49,273 nt of DNA, taken from assembly GCA_014381725.1 (NCBI GenBank), contig JACNLC010000039.1, positions 1-49,273 of the forward strand. Reading direction: 5' to 3'. Shown one piece after another: positions 36,929 through 46,010 of the stretch; position 1 is the first letter of the stretch; each line of letters opens with the position of its first letter. The notes beneath the pieces are model-generated. The model did not search any database and was not told the DNA's origin. It saw only the letters and a list, made by a program, of their open reading frames with translations. The position numbers and the translations under genes are program-made. The DNA is from Fidelibacterota bacterium. Its GTDB lineage: Bacteria; Fidelibacterota; Marinisomatia; SCGC-AAA003-L08; JACNLC01.

Positions 36929-36960
36929 AGGGATAACCCTCGCTTTCGCTTGTTTAACGA
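36929..36960 (+). repeat. Small ATAACCCTCGCT repeat element between folC and rho
   Basis: ATAACCCTCGCT (36933-36944) is followed after TTCGCTT by GTTTAACG (36952-36959). The same 12-mer occurs on the - strand at 26843-26854, where it forms the left end of the attC-like site. Here the two putative cores are only about 7 bases apart, as if the middle of an attC had been deleted. It may be a relic. Confidence 0.3.
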
Positions 36961-37008
36961 TTTTTTACCTGGTTAGAATGCAATCAATTGAAAATATTAA
37001 GGATCACA

Positions 37009-38256
37009 ATGGAGATTAATGAACTACAATCTTTAAAAGTTAAAGATTTACAAAAAATTGCCAAAAATATAGGTGCTATAGAATACTCTGGTTTAAGGAA
37101 ACAACATTTAATAAAACTTATTCTAGAGCAGGAAGCAAAAAAGAACGGGGCTATTTTTTCTAAGGGAGTCTTAGAAATACTCCCCGATGGATATGGATTT
37201 CTTCGTTCTCCTGGCTACAGCTATTTACCCGGGCCTGACGATATTTATGTATCACATTCGCAAATTAAACGCTTCAGATTAAGAACTGGCCACTTAATTT
37301 CAGGGCAGGTTCGCCCCCCAAAAGACAACGAACGATTTTTTGCGCTACTGAAAGTAAATACAGTTAATGGGTTGTCTCCTGAAATTAGCAAAAACAATAT
37401 AAATTTTGATAACCTAACCCCTCTTTTCCCAGAAGATAAAATTAAACTAGAGACAAGAAGCCGAGAAACTTCAACTCGTATAATAGATTTGATAGCGCCA
37501 ATAGGAAAGGGACAAAGGGGACTAATTGTTGCCCAGCCGAAAACAGGAAAAACAATTTTACTTCAAAAAATTGCAAATGCTATTTCAGAAAATAATCCAG
37601 AAATCAAATTAATTATTTTGTTAATAGATGAACGCCCGGAAGAAGTAACCGACATGGCTCGCCATGTTGAAGCAGAAGTTGTAGCATCAACTTTTGACGA
37701 ACCACCAGAAAGGCATGTAAATGTATCAAACATGGTAATTGAAAAAGCCCGTCGCTCGGTAGAAGCGGGGGAAGATGTTGTTATTCTGCTAGATTCATTA
37801 ACAAGATTGGCTCGTGCCCACAATACTGTAATTCCCCACAGCGGTAAAATACTATCAGGAGGGGTTGATGCAAATGCTTTACATCATCCAAAAAGATTTT
37901 TTGGCGCAGCAAGAAATGTTGAGGGAGGTGGCAGCTTAACAATAATTGCAACAGCGCTCGTTGATACAGGAAGCAGAATGGATGATGTTATTTTTGAAGA
38001 ATTTAAAGGAACAGGAAATATGGAACTAGTTCTCGACAGGGAACTAAGTGATAGACGCTTATATCCGTCTATTAATATTGCGAGGTCAGGAACAAGGAAA
38101 GAAGAAAAATTGTTTGGGAAAAAAGATCTTTCAAGAATTTGGTTGCTCAGAAAGTTCACAAGCGATATGAACAACATTGAAACTATGGAATTTTTACTTG
38201 ACAAATTGCAAAGAACCAAAAATAATAGAGAATTTCTAGATTCAATGAGCACATAA
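37009..38256 (+). CDS. rho: Transcription termination factor Rho
   Basis: This hexameric RNA-dependent ATPase terminates transcription. 415 residues from ATG 37009, which has AAGGA 5 bases upstream; a TTG seven codons earlier is rejected. N-terminal Rho_N helices ([18 protein letters not shown]) precede the cold-shock RNA-binding domain [16 protein letters not shown] (RNP1-type) and the ATPase domain: Walker [21 protein letters not shown], Walker B region [17 protein letters not shown], and the R-loop/Q-loop segments. Few intrinsic terminators are visible in this window, so Rho may do much of the termination. Confidence 0.97.
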   Translation: MEINELQSLKVKDLQKIAKNIGAIEYSGLRKQHLIKLILEQEAKKNGAIFSKGVLEILPDGYGFLRSPGYSYLPGPDDIYVSHSQIKRFRLRTGHLISGQVRPPKDNERFFALLKVNTVNGLSPEISKNNINFDNLTPLFPEDKIKLETRSRETSTRIIDLIAPIGKGQRGLIVAQPKTGKTILLQKIANAISENNPEIKLIILLIDERPEEVTDMARHVEAEVVASTFDEPPERHVNVSNMVIEKARRSVEAGEDVVILLDSLTRLARAHNTVIPHSGKILSGGVDANALHHPKRFFGAARNVEGGGSLTIIATALVDTGSRMDDVIFEEFKGTGNMELVLDRELSDRRLYPSINIARSGTRKEEKLFGKKDLSRIWLLRKFTSDMNNIETMEFLLDKLQRTKNNREFLDSMST

Positions 38257-38296
38257 CTTTCACTCTATATCAATATCTATGTAAAAAACCTTAAAT

Positions 38297-38989
38297 TTGG
38301 AAAAAATAACCGATAAACCACATTCTATTTTTGTCAAATTAGTTTGTAACACACCACTACAAACCACTCCGTTTGTTGCAAAGGGAGCGATTATGAAACA
38401 ATATCCTAATGAGAAATTTGTTTCGTTTATAAGCGGAGAATATAGAGGGATTTTACTTTATCCAAGGGTTCAGGTTAAAATATTGCGCAATCAACTTTGC
38501 ATATTTGCTGTAAATGAAGGAGTTGAACCAACTAAATCCTTTTTACAAAAAATGAAATCGCTTGAAATTGATGGGACAACCTATGTTTTTGCAGAGCAAA
38601 ACATCTCAGAGAATTTTAATCTTTTTGAAATAATACCAAATCAATACAAAAAATATAAATTTATCACACCATGGGTTGCTTTAAATGAAAGGCAATCAAA
38701 ACAATATGACCGTCTATTTTTCGATGAAAAGCGTGTTTATTTAAACGAAATGCTTGTTAAAAATTTATCATTTATCTGTACAGACTTAGGGAGGTCTTCC
38801 AAGGAAGAATTACAAGTTCGGTTTAGGGCTAGCTCATTAACACCTAAAATTGTTGACTATAGCAAGAACGGCTCGTTCAAAGGTTTTTTTACAACAAATG
38901 TAATTTTACCTAATTTTATTGGAATAGGGAACGGTATAGCTAAGGGGCTAGGGACAATTATAAAGTTGCAACGAACAACAACTCATTAA
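38297..38989 (+). CDS. Orphan Cas6b-like (CRISPR RNA endoribonuclease family) protein
   Basis: The 230-residue protein resembles the Cas6b family. N-terminal KGAI (29-32) corresponds to the family 'FRGAI', YPRVQVK (55-61) to 'YPLIQYK', NEGVE (74-78) to 'NEGVE', ITPWVALNERQ (123-133) to 'TPWLALNE', and the C-terminal FTTNVILPNFIGIGNGIAKG plus LGTI (198-221) to the glycine-rich RNA-binding loop with 'GxGK...GFG'. The histidines usual before 'YPLIQ' (FHNH) are absent: the only histidines are near the two termini. TTG start keeps the KGAI strand; an internal ATG at 38393 has AAGGGAG 6 bases upstream and may give a short form. No CRISPR or cas neighbour. Confidence 0.6.
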   Translation: MEKITDKPHSIFVKLVCNTPLQTTPFVAKGAIMKQYPNEKFVSFISGEYRGILLYPRVQVKILRNQLCIFAVNEGVEPTKSFLQKMKSLEIDGTTYVFAEQNISENFNLFEIIPNQYKKYKFITPWVALNERQSKQYDRLFFDEKRVYLNEMLVKNLSFICTDLGRSSKEELQVRFRASSLTPKIVDYSKNGSFKGFFTTNVILPNFIGIGNGIAKGLGTIIKLQRTTTH

Positions 38990-39079
38990 CTGCGGAAATA
39001 TCTTTTTAGACAGGTAAATAGTTCAGTAAATTTAGTGCTCGATATTTTTATAAATTTTATTAAGGAGATGATATAAGCG

Positions 39080-40297
39080 ATGAGCATCAGTTTAATAGGT
39101 CGGGCTATAAAAGAATCCGGCACTCTGAGAATCAATGAGATTGCTTCAATTCTTCGAGCTAAGGGTGAGCCATTGATTCATCTAGGCGGAGGAGAGCCTA
39201 AAAGCAAAGCTCCGATAGACGCAATTACAAATGTTTCTGGATTACTAAACTCTGGAGAAATTAGATACACGCCAGCCGACGGGACTATCCCAATGAAACA
39301 GGCAATTATCCGTTACACAGAAGAATTTTATAACAGAAAAGTGGAACCGGAAAATGTCATTGCTTCCAGCGGTGCAAAACAGGCGATTATGGTTGCACTA
39401 CAAGCTATTCTTGACCCTCAAGATGAAGTTCTTTTTCCAACACCATACTGGGTAAGTTATCCCGAGATGGTAAAATTATGTGGTGCAGTTCCGGTTGCGG
39501 TTAAACCAGAAGACGGCTCGTTCTATCCAAGAATGCAAGATATTGAACAGAATGTATCCTCTTACACAAAAGCGATTATTATTAACAGCCCCAACAACCC
39601 AACGGGAGCGATGTATTCTGAAGAATTTATTTCTAACATAGTCAAATATTGCGAGAAAAAAGGTATCTATCTCATTATGGATGATATCTATCACAGATTA
39701 ATATTTGATGGAAAAAAACCAATTAGTTGCTACGACTATGCTTCTGATCTTACTGATAATTCTAAGTTAATTGTAATTAATGGAGTGTCCAAACAGTATG
39801 CTATGACTGGTTTTAGAATTGGATGGGCTGTAGCAAACAAAAAAGTGATAGAAGTAATGGCAACAATTCAAGGACATCAAACTTCTGGTCCTTCTGTTGT
39901 AACTCAAAAAGCAGCCATAGGAGCAATAAACGGAATTCAATCACATGTTGAATCGTTGAGATTAACTTTAGAAAATAATAGAAATATTATGATGGAAAGA
40001 TTAAATGCGTTTGATGGCGTTGTTCCAACGAAACCAGATGGCACATTTTATACATTCGTGGATTTCAGTCATTATAGCAAAGATTCCTTAGAGTTGGCAA
40101 ATTTCCTTCTAGAAAAAGTGAGGGTAGTTACGGTTCCTGGGGTTGAGTTTGGATTGGAAGGATTTCTTAGACTTTCAACTTGTGGTTCAGTAAAAGATAT
40201 TACTGAAGGGATTGAGCGAATTAAATGGGCATTAGACCCGAATTCACCTAACGAACTATATATTGGAGAAAGAAAATTAGTGAGGGATTGGGTATGA
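39080..40297 (+). CDS. Class I/II PLP-dependent aminotransferase (aspartate aminotransferase-like)
   Basis: The 405-residue fold-type I enzyme interconverts amino and keto acids. GEPKSKAPIDAI near residue 36, YTPADG (74-79), SSGAKQAIMVAL (PLP phosphate), INSPNNPTGAMYSEE (about 170), and GVSKQYAMTGFRIGW with the PLP lysine in SKQYAMTG are present; the C-terminal FLRLSTCGS carries the substrate-carboxylate arginine. AAGGAG lies upstream of the ATG. It overlaps pckA by 3 bases, so aspartate/oxaloacetate exchange and oxaloacetate decarboxylation to PEP are co-expressed. Substrate aspartate is inference. Confidence 0.88.
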   Translation: MSISLIGRAIKESGTLRINEIASILRAKGEPLIHLGGGEPKSKAPIDAITNVSGLLNSGEIRYTPADGTIPMKQAIIRYTEEFYNRKVEPENVIASSGAKQAIMVALQAILDPQDEVLFPTPYWVSYPEMVKLCGAVPVAVKPEDGSFYPRMQDIEQNVSSYTKAIIINSPNNPTGAMYSEEFISNIVKYCEKKGIYLIMDDIYHRLIFDGKKPISCYDYASDLTDNSKLIVINGVSKQYAMTGFRIGWAVANKKVIEVMATIQGHQTSGPSVVTQKAAIGAINGIQSHVESLRLTLENNRNIMMERLNAFDGVVPTKPDGTFYTFVDFSHYSKDSLELANFLLEKVRVVTVPGVEFGLEGFLRLSTCGSVKDITEGIERIKWALDPNSPNELYIGERKLVRDWV

Positions 40298-41952
40298 GTA
40301 AATATTTAAAATTCGATACCCCTGCCCAAAAGCAGGCAAAAGACTTAAAAAGTGATTATGGTTTAAAAAACCACGGATTAGTTCATCTCGACAGAGTTTA
40401 CTGGAATCTGCCAAAACCAGCTCTGTACGAAGAAGCTGTTTTCCGCAATGAGGGTAAAATCACAAATGGTGGTGCGTTTTTAGTAAACACAGGTAAATGG
40501 ACAGCTAGAGCAGCAAACGAAAAATACTTTGTGAAAGAGCCATCTACAGAAGAAAAAATCAATTGGGGTGAATATAATCGCCCAATGGCACCTGAAAAAT
40601 TCAACAACATGTATGCTCGTTTGCAAGCATTCCTGCAGGGCGAAGAACTTTTTGTGCAAGATGTTTATGCGGGTGCACATCCAGATCACAGAATGGCTGT
40701 CAGAGTAATTACGGATACTGCTTGGCAAAGTATGTTTGCACGAAATATGTTTATAGCAGACACTAAGCTGGACAACTACAAATCGTTTGTTCCGGAGTTT
40801 ACAGTAATAGCATCTCCGTCATTCAAGGTTGATACTAGAATTGAAGGAACTAACAGCGAAACAGCTATTGTTATAGACTTTTCTAAACGGTTGGCGATTA
40901 TAGCAAATACCCACTATGCTGGTGAAATCAAGAAAACTATTTTCACTGTAATGAATTATTTGATGCCATTGAAAGATGTTATGTCAATGCACTGTTCTGC
41001 AAATGTTGGGAAAGATGGAAATGTAGCGTTATTCTTCGGATTAAGCGGAACTGGTAAAACGACATTATCTGCTGACCCATCTCGTAGTTTAATTGGTGAT
41101 GATGAACACGGGTGGAGCGATGATGCAGTTTTTAATTATGAAGGTGGATGTTATGCAAAAGCTATTCGACTTTCTGAAGAAGCAGAACCGGAAATTTATG
41201 CGTGCACACAAAAATTCGGCACTATTTTAGAAAATGTTGTGTTCGACCCAACATCACGACAAATAGATTTAGACGATGAACGCCGAACAGAAAACACGCG
41301 ATTATCCTACCCGTTGGAATTTATTCCAAATGCCGTCGAAGAGAAAATGGTTCGTTCACAGCCGAACAACATCATTTTCTTGACTTGCGATGCTCAGGGA
41401 GTGATGCCACCTATAGCAAAATTAGATATGGAACAAATGATGTATCATTTCATTAGTGGATATACATCAAAAGTTGCTGGGACAGAACTTGGTTTAGGAA
41501 TTGAACCAGAAATTACTTTTAGTCCCTGTTTTGGAGCCCCGTTTATGGTTCATCATCCGTTTTATTATGCTAATTTGTTGCGTGATAAAACTGAAAAAGC
41601 AAAAGCAAATGTTTGGTTGGTGAATACTGGTTGGGTTGGTGGAAAATTTGGTGTTGGGAAGCGAATTAGCATAAAACATACGAGAAATATGCTCAATGCC
41701 GCACTTGATGGCAAATTGGATAATATAGAATATCGAAAAGATAATTTATTTGGATTTGAAATACCTTTATCTTGCCCTGGTGTTCCAGATGAAGTGTTTG
41801 ATCCATCCAACGCTTGGGGAAACAAAGGTGAATATTGGATGAAATATGATGCGCTTGTAGCACGATATATTGAGAACTTTAAATTGTACGCAAGCGGAGT
41901 TCCGGATACAGTAGTAAAAGCTGGTCCAACTCGAATGAAAGAAAAAGCTTAA
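40294..41952 (+). CDS. pckA: Phosphoenolpyruvate carboxykinase (ATP)
   Basis: The enzyme converts oxaloacetate and ATP to PEP, CO2 and ADP (gluconeogenesis, or the reverse anaplerotic direction). 552 residues. Kinase-1a P-loop FGLSGTGKTTLSADP, kinase-2 GDDEHGWSDDAVFNYEGGCYAK and the upstream EGTNSETAIVIDFSK region are typical of the ATP-dependent form. ATG at 40294 overlaps the aminotransferase stop (ATGA); a TTG two codons upstream is possible. The next gene, rpmE, follows after 13 bases. Confidence 0.96.
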   Translation: MSKYLKFDTPAQKQAKDLKSDYGLKNHGLVHLDRVYWNLPKPALYEEAVFRNEGKITNGGAFLVNTGKWTARAANEKYFVKEPSTEEKINWGEYNRPMAPEKFNNMYARLQAFLQGEELFVQDVYAGAHPDHRMAVRVITDTAWQSMFARNMFIADTKLDNYKSFVPEFTVIASPSFKVDTRIEGTNSETAIVIDFSKRLAIIANTHYAGEIKKTIFTVMNYLMPLKDVMSMHCSANVGKDGNVALFFGLSGTGKTTLSADPSRSLIGDDEHGWSDDAVFNYEGGCYAKAIRLSEEAEPEIYACTQKFGTILENVVFDPTSRQIDLDDERRTENTRLSYPLEFIPNAVEEKMVRSQPNNIIFLTCDAQGVMPPIAKLDMEQMMYHFISGYTSKVAGTELGLGIEPEITFSPCFGAPFMVHHPFYYANLLRDKTEKAKANVWLVNTGWVGGKFGVGKRISIKHTRNMLNAALDGKLDNIEYRKDNLFGFEIPLSCPGVPDEVFDPSNAWGNKGEYWMKYDALVARYIENFKLYASGVPDTVVKAGPTRMKEKA

Positions 41953-41965
41953 TTAGGAGGTTATT

Positions 41966-42181
41966 ATGAAAGCAGGAATACACCCTGAATACAAACTAGG
42001 CACTGTACATTGTGCGTGCGGGAATACTTTTGAAACTCGAATGACTGTAGATGCAATAAAAGTAGAAATCTGCAACGAATGTCACCCGTATTTTACTGGA
42101 AAGCAAAATCTAATTGATACAGCGGGTCGAATTGAAAAGTATATGAAAAAATACAATCTTTCCGAAGACGATATTAAATAG
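41966..42181 (+). CDS. rpmE: Large ribosomal subunit protein bL31, zinc-binding (C+) form
   Basis: A 71-residue ribosomal protein. MKAGIHPEY starts it, and CACGNTFETR with CNECHPYFTGKQ provides the cysteines of the C+ form that bind zinc. AGGAGG 6-7 bases before the ATG is the strongest ribosome-binding site around. A hairpin-and-T-tract terminator follows the stop. Confidence 0.95.
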   Translation: MKAGIHPEYKLGTVHCACGNTFETRMTVDAIKVEICNECHPYFTGKQNLIDTAGRIEKYMKKYNLSEDDIK

Positions 42182-42198
42182 CTAAACACACAATATAT

Positions 42199-42240
42199 AA
42201 AGGCGGGTTATTCTATTTTGAATTCCGCCTTTTATTTTAT
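42199..42240 (+). terminator. Intrinsic terminator after rpmE
   Basis: AAAGGCGG (42199-42206) and CCGCCTTT (42225-42232) form an 8-bp stem with an 18-base loop, followed by TTATTTTAT. It lies 18 bases after the rpmE stop and ends the aminotransferase-pckA-rpmE unit; the next ATG begins immediately after it. Confidence 0.75.
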
Positions 42241-43215
42241 ATGAAACTAATTGTAAAAACCTTAGCGTTACTGGTTTCTAAATCGCAAATTCTTGTCGGT
42301 GGGCAAGCAGTTATCGAAGGTGTGATGATGCGTGTGCCTGGTGCCTATGCAACAGCTGTCAGAAATCCAGAAAATGAAATTCAAATTGACAGACACGAAT
42401 TTGAATCAATTGTTGAGCGAAAACCACATCTAAAAAAACCTATATTGCGTGGCATAGTTCAACTATTTGAAGCTATGAAAATTGGATTCAAAACTCTCCA
42501 ATGGTCAGCTGAAATCACATATCCTGAAGAAAAAGAAAAATCAGGAAATAAACTAACAGAAATTGCTTCGACAATTTTCGCTATTGGACTTGCAATAGGA
42601 TTGTTTTTTGTTGCTCCGATTGGCTTGACAACCTGGTTGTTCGATAAAAACAATGAACCATTTTACTTTAACATTATATCAGGGGGAGTGAGAATAGCAT
42701 TTTTTCTTATTTATTTAATTCTTATATCGCTGATGAAAGATGTTAAACGGCTATTTCAGTATCACGGAGCAGAACATCAAACGATTTATGCGTTTGAGTC
42801 TGGCAATAATTTAGAAATTTCTGAAGCGAAAAGACACCCAACACAGCATCCTCGTTGCGGAACCAGTTTCATTTTTATCCTTTTAATTGTTGCGATATTG
42901 ACATTTGCGGTCATTGATTCGTTTATGATGTTATTTGTGAAAGATATTCAAGTTTGGATGCGCTTATTGATTCATCTGCCAATGGTTCCGCTAGTTTCGG
43001 GGTTTGGATATGAAGTCCTTAAACTAACCGCAAAATACAGAAAAAATATTTTGTTCAGAATGTTTGCTATGCCGGGAATTTGGCTTCAATATATTACCAC
43101 TAAACAGCCGGACGATGAACAATTAGAAGTTGCGATTAAAGCTCTCCAAAGTGCATTTGGAGATAAAATCAAAGACCATACAGGGCAGAAATTTGTCGCA
43201 GAGGCAATTGGATGA
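42241..43215 (+). CDS. DUF1385 (YqhQ-like) membrane protein
   Basis: The 324-residue polytopic membrane protein of the DUF1385 family, often encoded next to rpmE/prfA/prmC as here. Signatures: [14 protein letters not shown] (18-31), [56 protein letters not shown]. Four or five hydrophobic segments are visible between about 105 and 270. Histidine- and cysteine-containing motifs suggest metal binding, but biochemical function is not established. The ATG directly follows the terminator with no obvious ribosome-binding site. It overlaps prfA by 4 bases. Confidence 0.88.
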   Translation: MKLIVKTLALLVSKSQILVGGQAVIEGVMMRVPGAYATAVRNPENEIQIDRHEFESIVERKPHLKKPILRGIVQLFEAMKIGFKTLQWSAEITYPEEKEKSGNKLTEIASTIFAIGLAIGLFFVAPIGLTTWLFDKNNEPFYFNIISGGVRIAFFLIYLILISLMKDVKRLFQYHGAEHQTIYAFESGNNLEISEAKRHPTQHPRCGTSFIFILLIVAILTFAVIDSFMMLFVKDIQVWMRLLIHLPMVPLVSGFGYEVLKLTAKYRKNILFRMFAMPGIWLQYITTKQPDDEQLEVAIKALQSAFGDKIKDHTGQKFVAEAIG

Positions 43216-44273
43216 TAAACAAAATAAAAGATGTTGTAAAGCGATATGATGAGCTCGGATTAAAACTGAGCCAGTCAGAAATTGTATCTAACAGGAAGAA
43301 GTTCACTAAGTTAGCTCGTGAACATTCTAGTTTGGAAGACCTTGTAACAATTGGCAAAATATTTATATTGAAATCTGACCAGTTAGAAGAATTTGAAGAT
43401 GTTTTAAGCGGAGACGATGAAGAGTTAAAAGAACTCGTCAAAGAAGAAATTGACGAATTGAAAGATGAGTTAGAATCTTTGGAAGAAAAATTAAAAGTTC
43501 TACTTATCCCTAAAGACCCCGATGATGACAAGAATACAATTTTAGAAATCCGAAGCGGAACCGGTGGCGAAGAAGCCGCATTATTTGGTGGTGATTTGTA
43601 TCGGATGTATATGCGATATGCCGAGAGACGAGGCTGGAAAATAGAATTGATGTCGTTGAGTGAATCAGAAAATCGCGGAGTAAAAGAAGCTGTTGTTAGC
43701 ATCATCGGAAAAGGTGCATTTGGAGATTTGAAATTTGAAAGTGGCGTTCATCGAGTGCAACGAGTTCCAGCTACAGAATCAAGCGGAAGAATTCACACTA
43801 GCGCCGCTACAGTTGCCGTTCTACCAGAAGCTGAAGATGTTGATATTGAAGTGAATGATGCTGATTTGAAAATAGACACTTACCGAGCATCCGGTGCTGG
43901 TGGCCAGCATGTAAATAAAACTGAATCTGCTATTAGAATTACACATATTCCAACTGGACTCGTTGTAACTTGTCAAGACGAAACTTCACAACACAAAAAT
44001 CGCGACAAAGCAATGAAAGTTTTACGAACACGCTTATATGAAGTTGAACAAGAACGACTCCATAAAGAAAGAGCGGATGCCAGAAAATCAATGGTTTCTA
44101 CCGGCGACAGAAGTGCAAAAATCCGGACTTACAATTATCCACAAGGGCGCGTAACCGAACATAGAATCAATCTAACTTTATATAAACTCGACAGCATTAT
44201 GGACGGCGACTTAGCCGAGATAATTGAAGCTCTAAAAATCGAGGAGCAAAAAGTTAAACTTTCGAGTGCATAA
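43212..44273 (+). CDS. prfA: Peptide chain release factor 1
   Basis: RF1 recognises UAA and UAG and triggers peptidyl-tRNA hydrolysis. 353 residues. [11 protein letters not shown]-type motif ([15 protein letters not shown]) carries the catalytic GGQ, whose glutamine is methylated by the next gene's product; [20 protein letters not shown] contains the PxT stop-codon tripeptide (PAT), the RF1 form. The coiled N-terminal region is rich in Glu and Lys. Followed 47 bases later by prmC. Confidence 0.97.
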   Translation: MINKIKDVVKRYDELGLKLSQSEIVSNRKKFTKLAREHSSLEDLVTIGKIFILKSDQLEEFEDVLSGDDEELKELVKEEIDELKDELESLEEKLKVLLIPKDPDDDKNTILEIRSGTGGEEAALFGGDLYRMYMRYAERRGWKIELMSLSESENRGVKEAVVSIIGKGAFGDLKFESGVHRVQRVPATESSGRIHTSAATVAVLPEAEDVDIEVNDADLKIDTYRASGAGGQHVNKTESAIRITHIPTGLVVTCQDETSQHKNRDKAMKVLRTRLYEVEQERLHKERADARKSMVSTGDRSAKIRTYNYPQGRVTEHRINLTLYKLDSIMDGDLAEIIEALKIEEQKVKLSSA

Positions 44274-44320
44274 TTTGAATTATGTGCAAACCTAAATCTA
44301 TTTTTCTCACTATATAGCCA

Positions 44321-45175
44321 ATGCCAAAAATCTGGAGAGTTATAGATTTAATTGATTGGGGTGTGGAATATTTCCAGTCAAAAAATATATCAAATGCACG
44401 ACTTGAAACAGAATGGTTGCTGTGCGATGTGCTAGAATGCAAAAGAATTGATTTGTATGTCCGATTTGAGCAATCGTTATCACAAACAGAATTAAGTAAA
44501 TTTAAATCATTTATTCTTCGTAGAATTAAAGGCGAACCGTTTCAGCACATTATAGGCAAAGCCCCCTTTTATGGTAGAGATTTTATCGTAAATAGGGATG
44601 TTCTTATCCCGCGACCAGAAACCGAAATTATCATTGATATCACAAAACAAAACAATATTTCTCCAAATAAAATATTAGATATTGGCACTGGAAGCGGTTG
44701 TTTGGCAATTACTTTGGCTTTAGAAAATCCAAATTCTGAAGTTATTGCCACTGATGTTTCCGAAAAGGCACTAATGATTGCTAAGGAAAATGCTCATCGA
44801 TTTAAACTCCAAAACATTAACTTTTTTCAACACAATTTTCTAAAAGAGAATTTCTCAGAAAAGTTTGATTTAATTGTTTCAAATCCACCATATATTGCAA
44901 CAGATGAAATTGAAAATCTACAACCTGAAGTCAAAGATTATGACCCAACTATTGCACTCACCGACGGCAAAGACGGACTGATATTTTATCGTAGATTTTC
45001 CGAAATGGCGAGTGTTTTAATTAACGAAAATGGAAAAATGCTTTTGGAGTTTGGTGGTAACCAACAAGTTGAAGCTGTAAGTAGCATTTTCACAAATGAC
45101 GATTTTGTGGTTAAATTTCATCGTGATTTACAAAACGAACAACGAGTAATTGAAATTTCATTCACCAATGATTAA
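44321..45175 (+). CDS. prmC: Release factor glutamine N5-methyltransferase
   Basis: SAM-dependent methyltransferase acting on the GGQ glutamine of RF1/RF2. 284 residues with an N-terminal helical domain (ARLETEWLLCDVLECKRIDLYV), GRDFIVNRDVLIPRPETE, SAM-binding ILDIGTGSGCLAITLA and the catalytic IVSNPPYIATDEI. Adjacent to its substrate gene prfA. Its end overlaps the UbiA gene by 8 bases. Confidence 0.96.
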   Translation: MPKIWRVIDLIDWGVEYFQSKNISNARLETEWLLCDVLECKRIDLYVRFEQSLSQTELSKFKSFILRRIKGEPFQHIIGKAPFYGRDFIVNRDVLIPRPETEIIIDITKQNNISPNKILDIGTGSGCLAITLALENPNSEVIATDVSEKALMIAKENAHRFKLQNINFFQHNFLKENFSEKFDLIVSNPPYIATDEIENLQPEVKDYDPTIALTDGKDGLIFYRRFSEMASVLINENGKMLLEFGGNQQVEAVSSIFTNDDFVVKFHRDLQNEQRVIEISFTND

Positions 45176-46010
45176 ACTTTTAGCGATCATAAAAATTCTG
45201 CGACCGATGAACTTAGTCTTTAGTGCATTGTCGTTAATCATTACAGCTTTTTTGATTGATAAATTACACGATGCAAAAACAATTTTATTTTCAGGTGTAG
45301 TTATCATTTCATTTGCTGGAGCTGGAAATATATTAAACGATATTTTCGATTATTCAATAGACAAAATTAATCGACCATACCGACCATTGCCATCCAAAGA
45401 GATTGCCGGAAGACTGGCTTTAATTGTTATGATTTCACTTTTTCTAATAGGAATTATTTTTTCGTTTTTGCTAGAACCACTTGCTTTAATAATTGCATTA
45501 GGAATGGTGCTTCCTTTATTAATTATCTATACTCCAATTTTGAAAAAGATACCAATTGTTGGAAATATGGCAATAGCTTCAATTCTTGGATTAGTGTTCA
45601 TATTTAGTGAAGCATCGCTAACCGGTGAAACTACAAAAATGTGGATTCCTGCATTTCTTGCATTTGGATTATCTTGGGTTAGAGAACTCGCCAAAGATAT
45701 GCAAGATATTGTCGGAGACAAACAAAACAATGTTCGCACATTTCCAGTTCGATATGGAATTTCTTTATCAGTAACTTTTTATGGTTTTCTAGCAGGATTG
45801 TTAAGTATTTTGGCTATGTTGCCAATTATGCACCATATTTACGGGTATCCATATTTTATATTGCTTATTGTTGGAGTAATTGTACCCTTAATGCTGAGCG
45901 TGTATTATTTGAAAAACCACCAAACCCCTAATGAATGTGGTAAAGTAGCATCGCTTCTAAAAATTATTACTGTTGTTGGACTAATTGTAATATTAAGCAC
46001 AGGATTTTAA
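45168..46010 (+). CDS. UbiA-family prenyltransferase (geranylgeranylglycerol-phosphate geranylgeranyltransferase-like)
   Basis: The 280-residue integral membrane protein has about eight or nine hydrophobic helices. NILNDIFDYSIDKINRPYRP is the first Asp-rich motif (N-D-x-x-D-x-x-x-D) and KDMQDIVGDKQNNVRTFP the second. The NRPYRPLPS extension and short length resemble the DGGGP synthase group found in archaea and in FCB bacteria, rather than ubiquinone UbiA. The substrate is therefore inferred. ATG 45168 is chosen over an earlier ATG at 45150 because it starts at the family N-terminus. Its stop shares a base with the next ATG (TAATG). Confidence 0.82.
   Translation: MIKLLAIIKILRPMNLVFSALSLIITAFLIDKLHDAKTILFSGVVIISFAGAGNILNDIFDYSIDKINRPYRPLPSKEIAGRLALIVMISLFLIGIIFSFLLEPLALIIALGMVLPLLIIYTPILKKIPIVGNMAIASILGLVFIFSEASLTGETTKMWIPAFLAFGLSWVRELAKDMQDIVGDKQNNVRTFPVRYGISLSVTFYGFLAGLLSILAMLPIMHHIYGYPYFILLIVGVIVPLMLSVYYLKNHQTPNECGKVASLLKIITVVGLIVILSTGF

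Noticed and set aside
38257-39079. CRISPR repeats near the Cas6b-like gene
   Set aside because: Both flanks (38257-38296 and 38990-39079) were read and contain no regularly spaced direct repeats.
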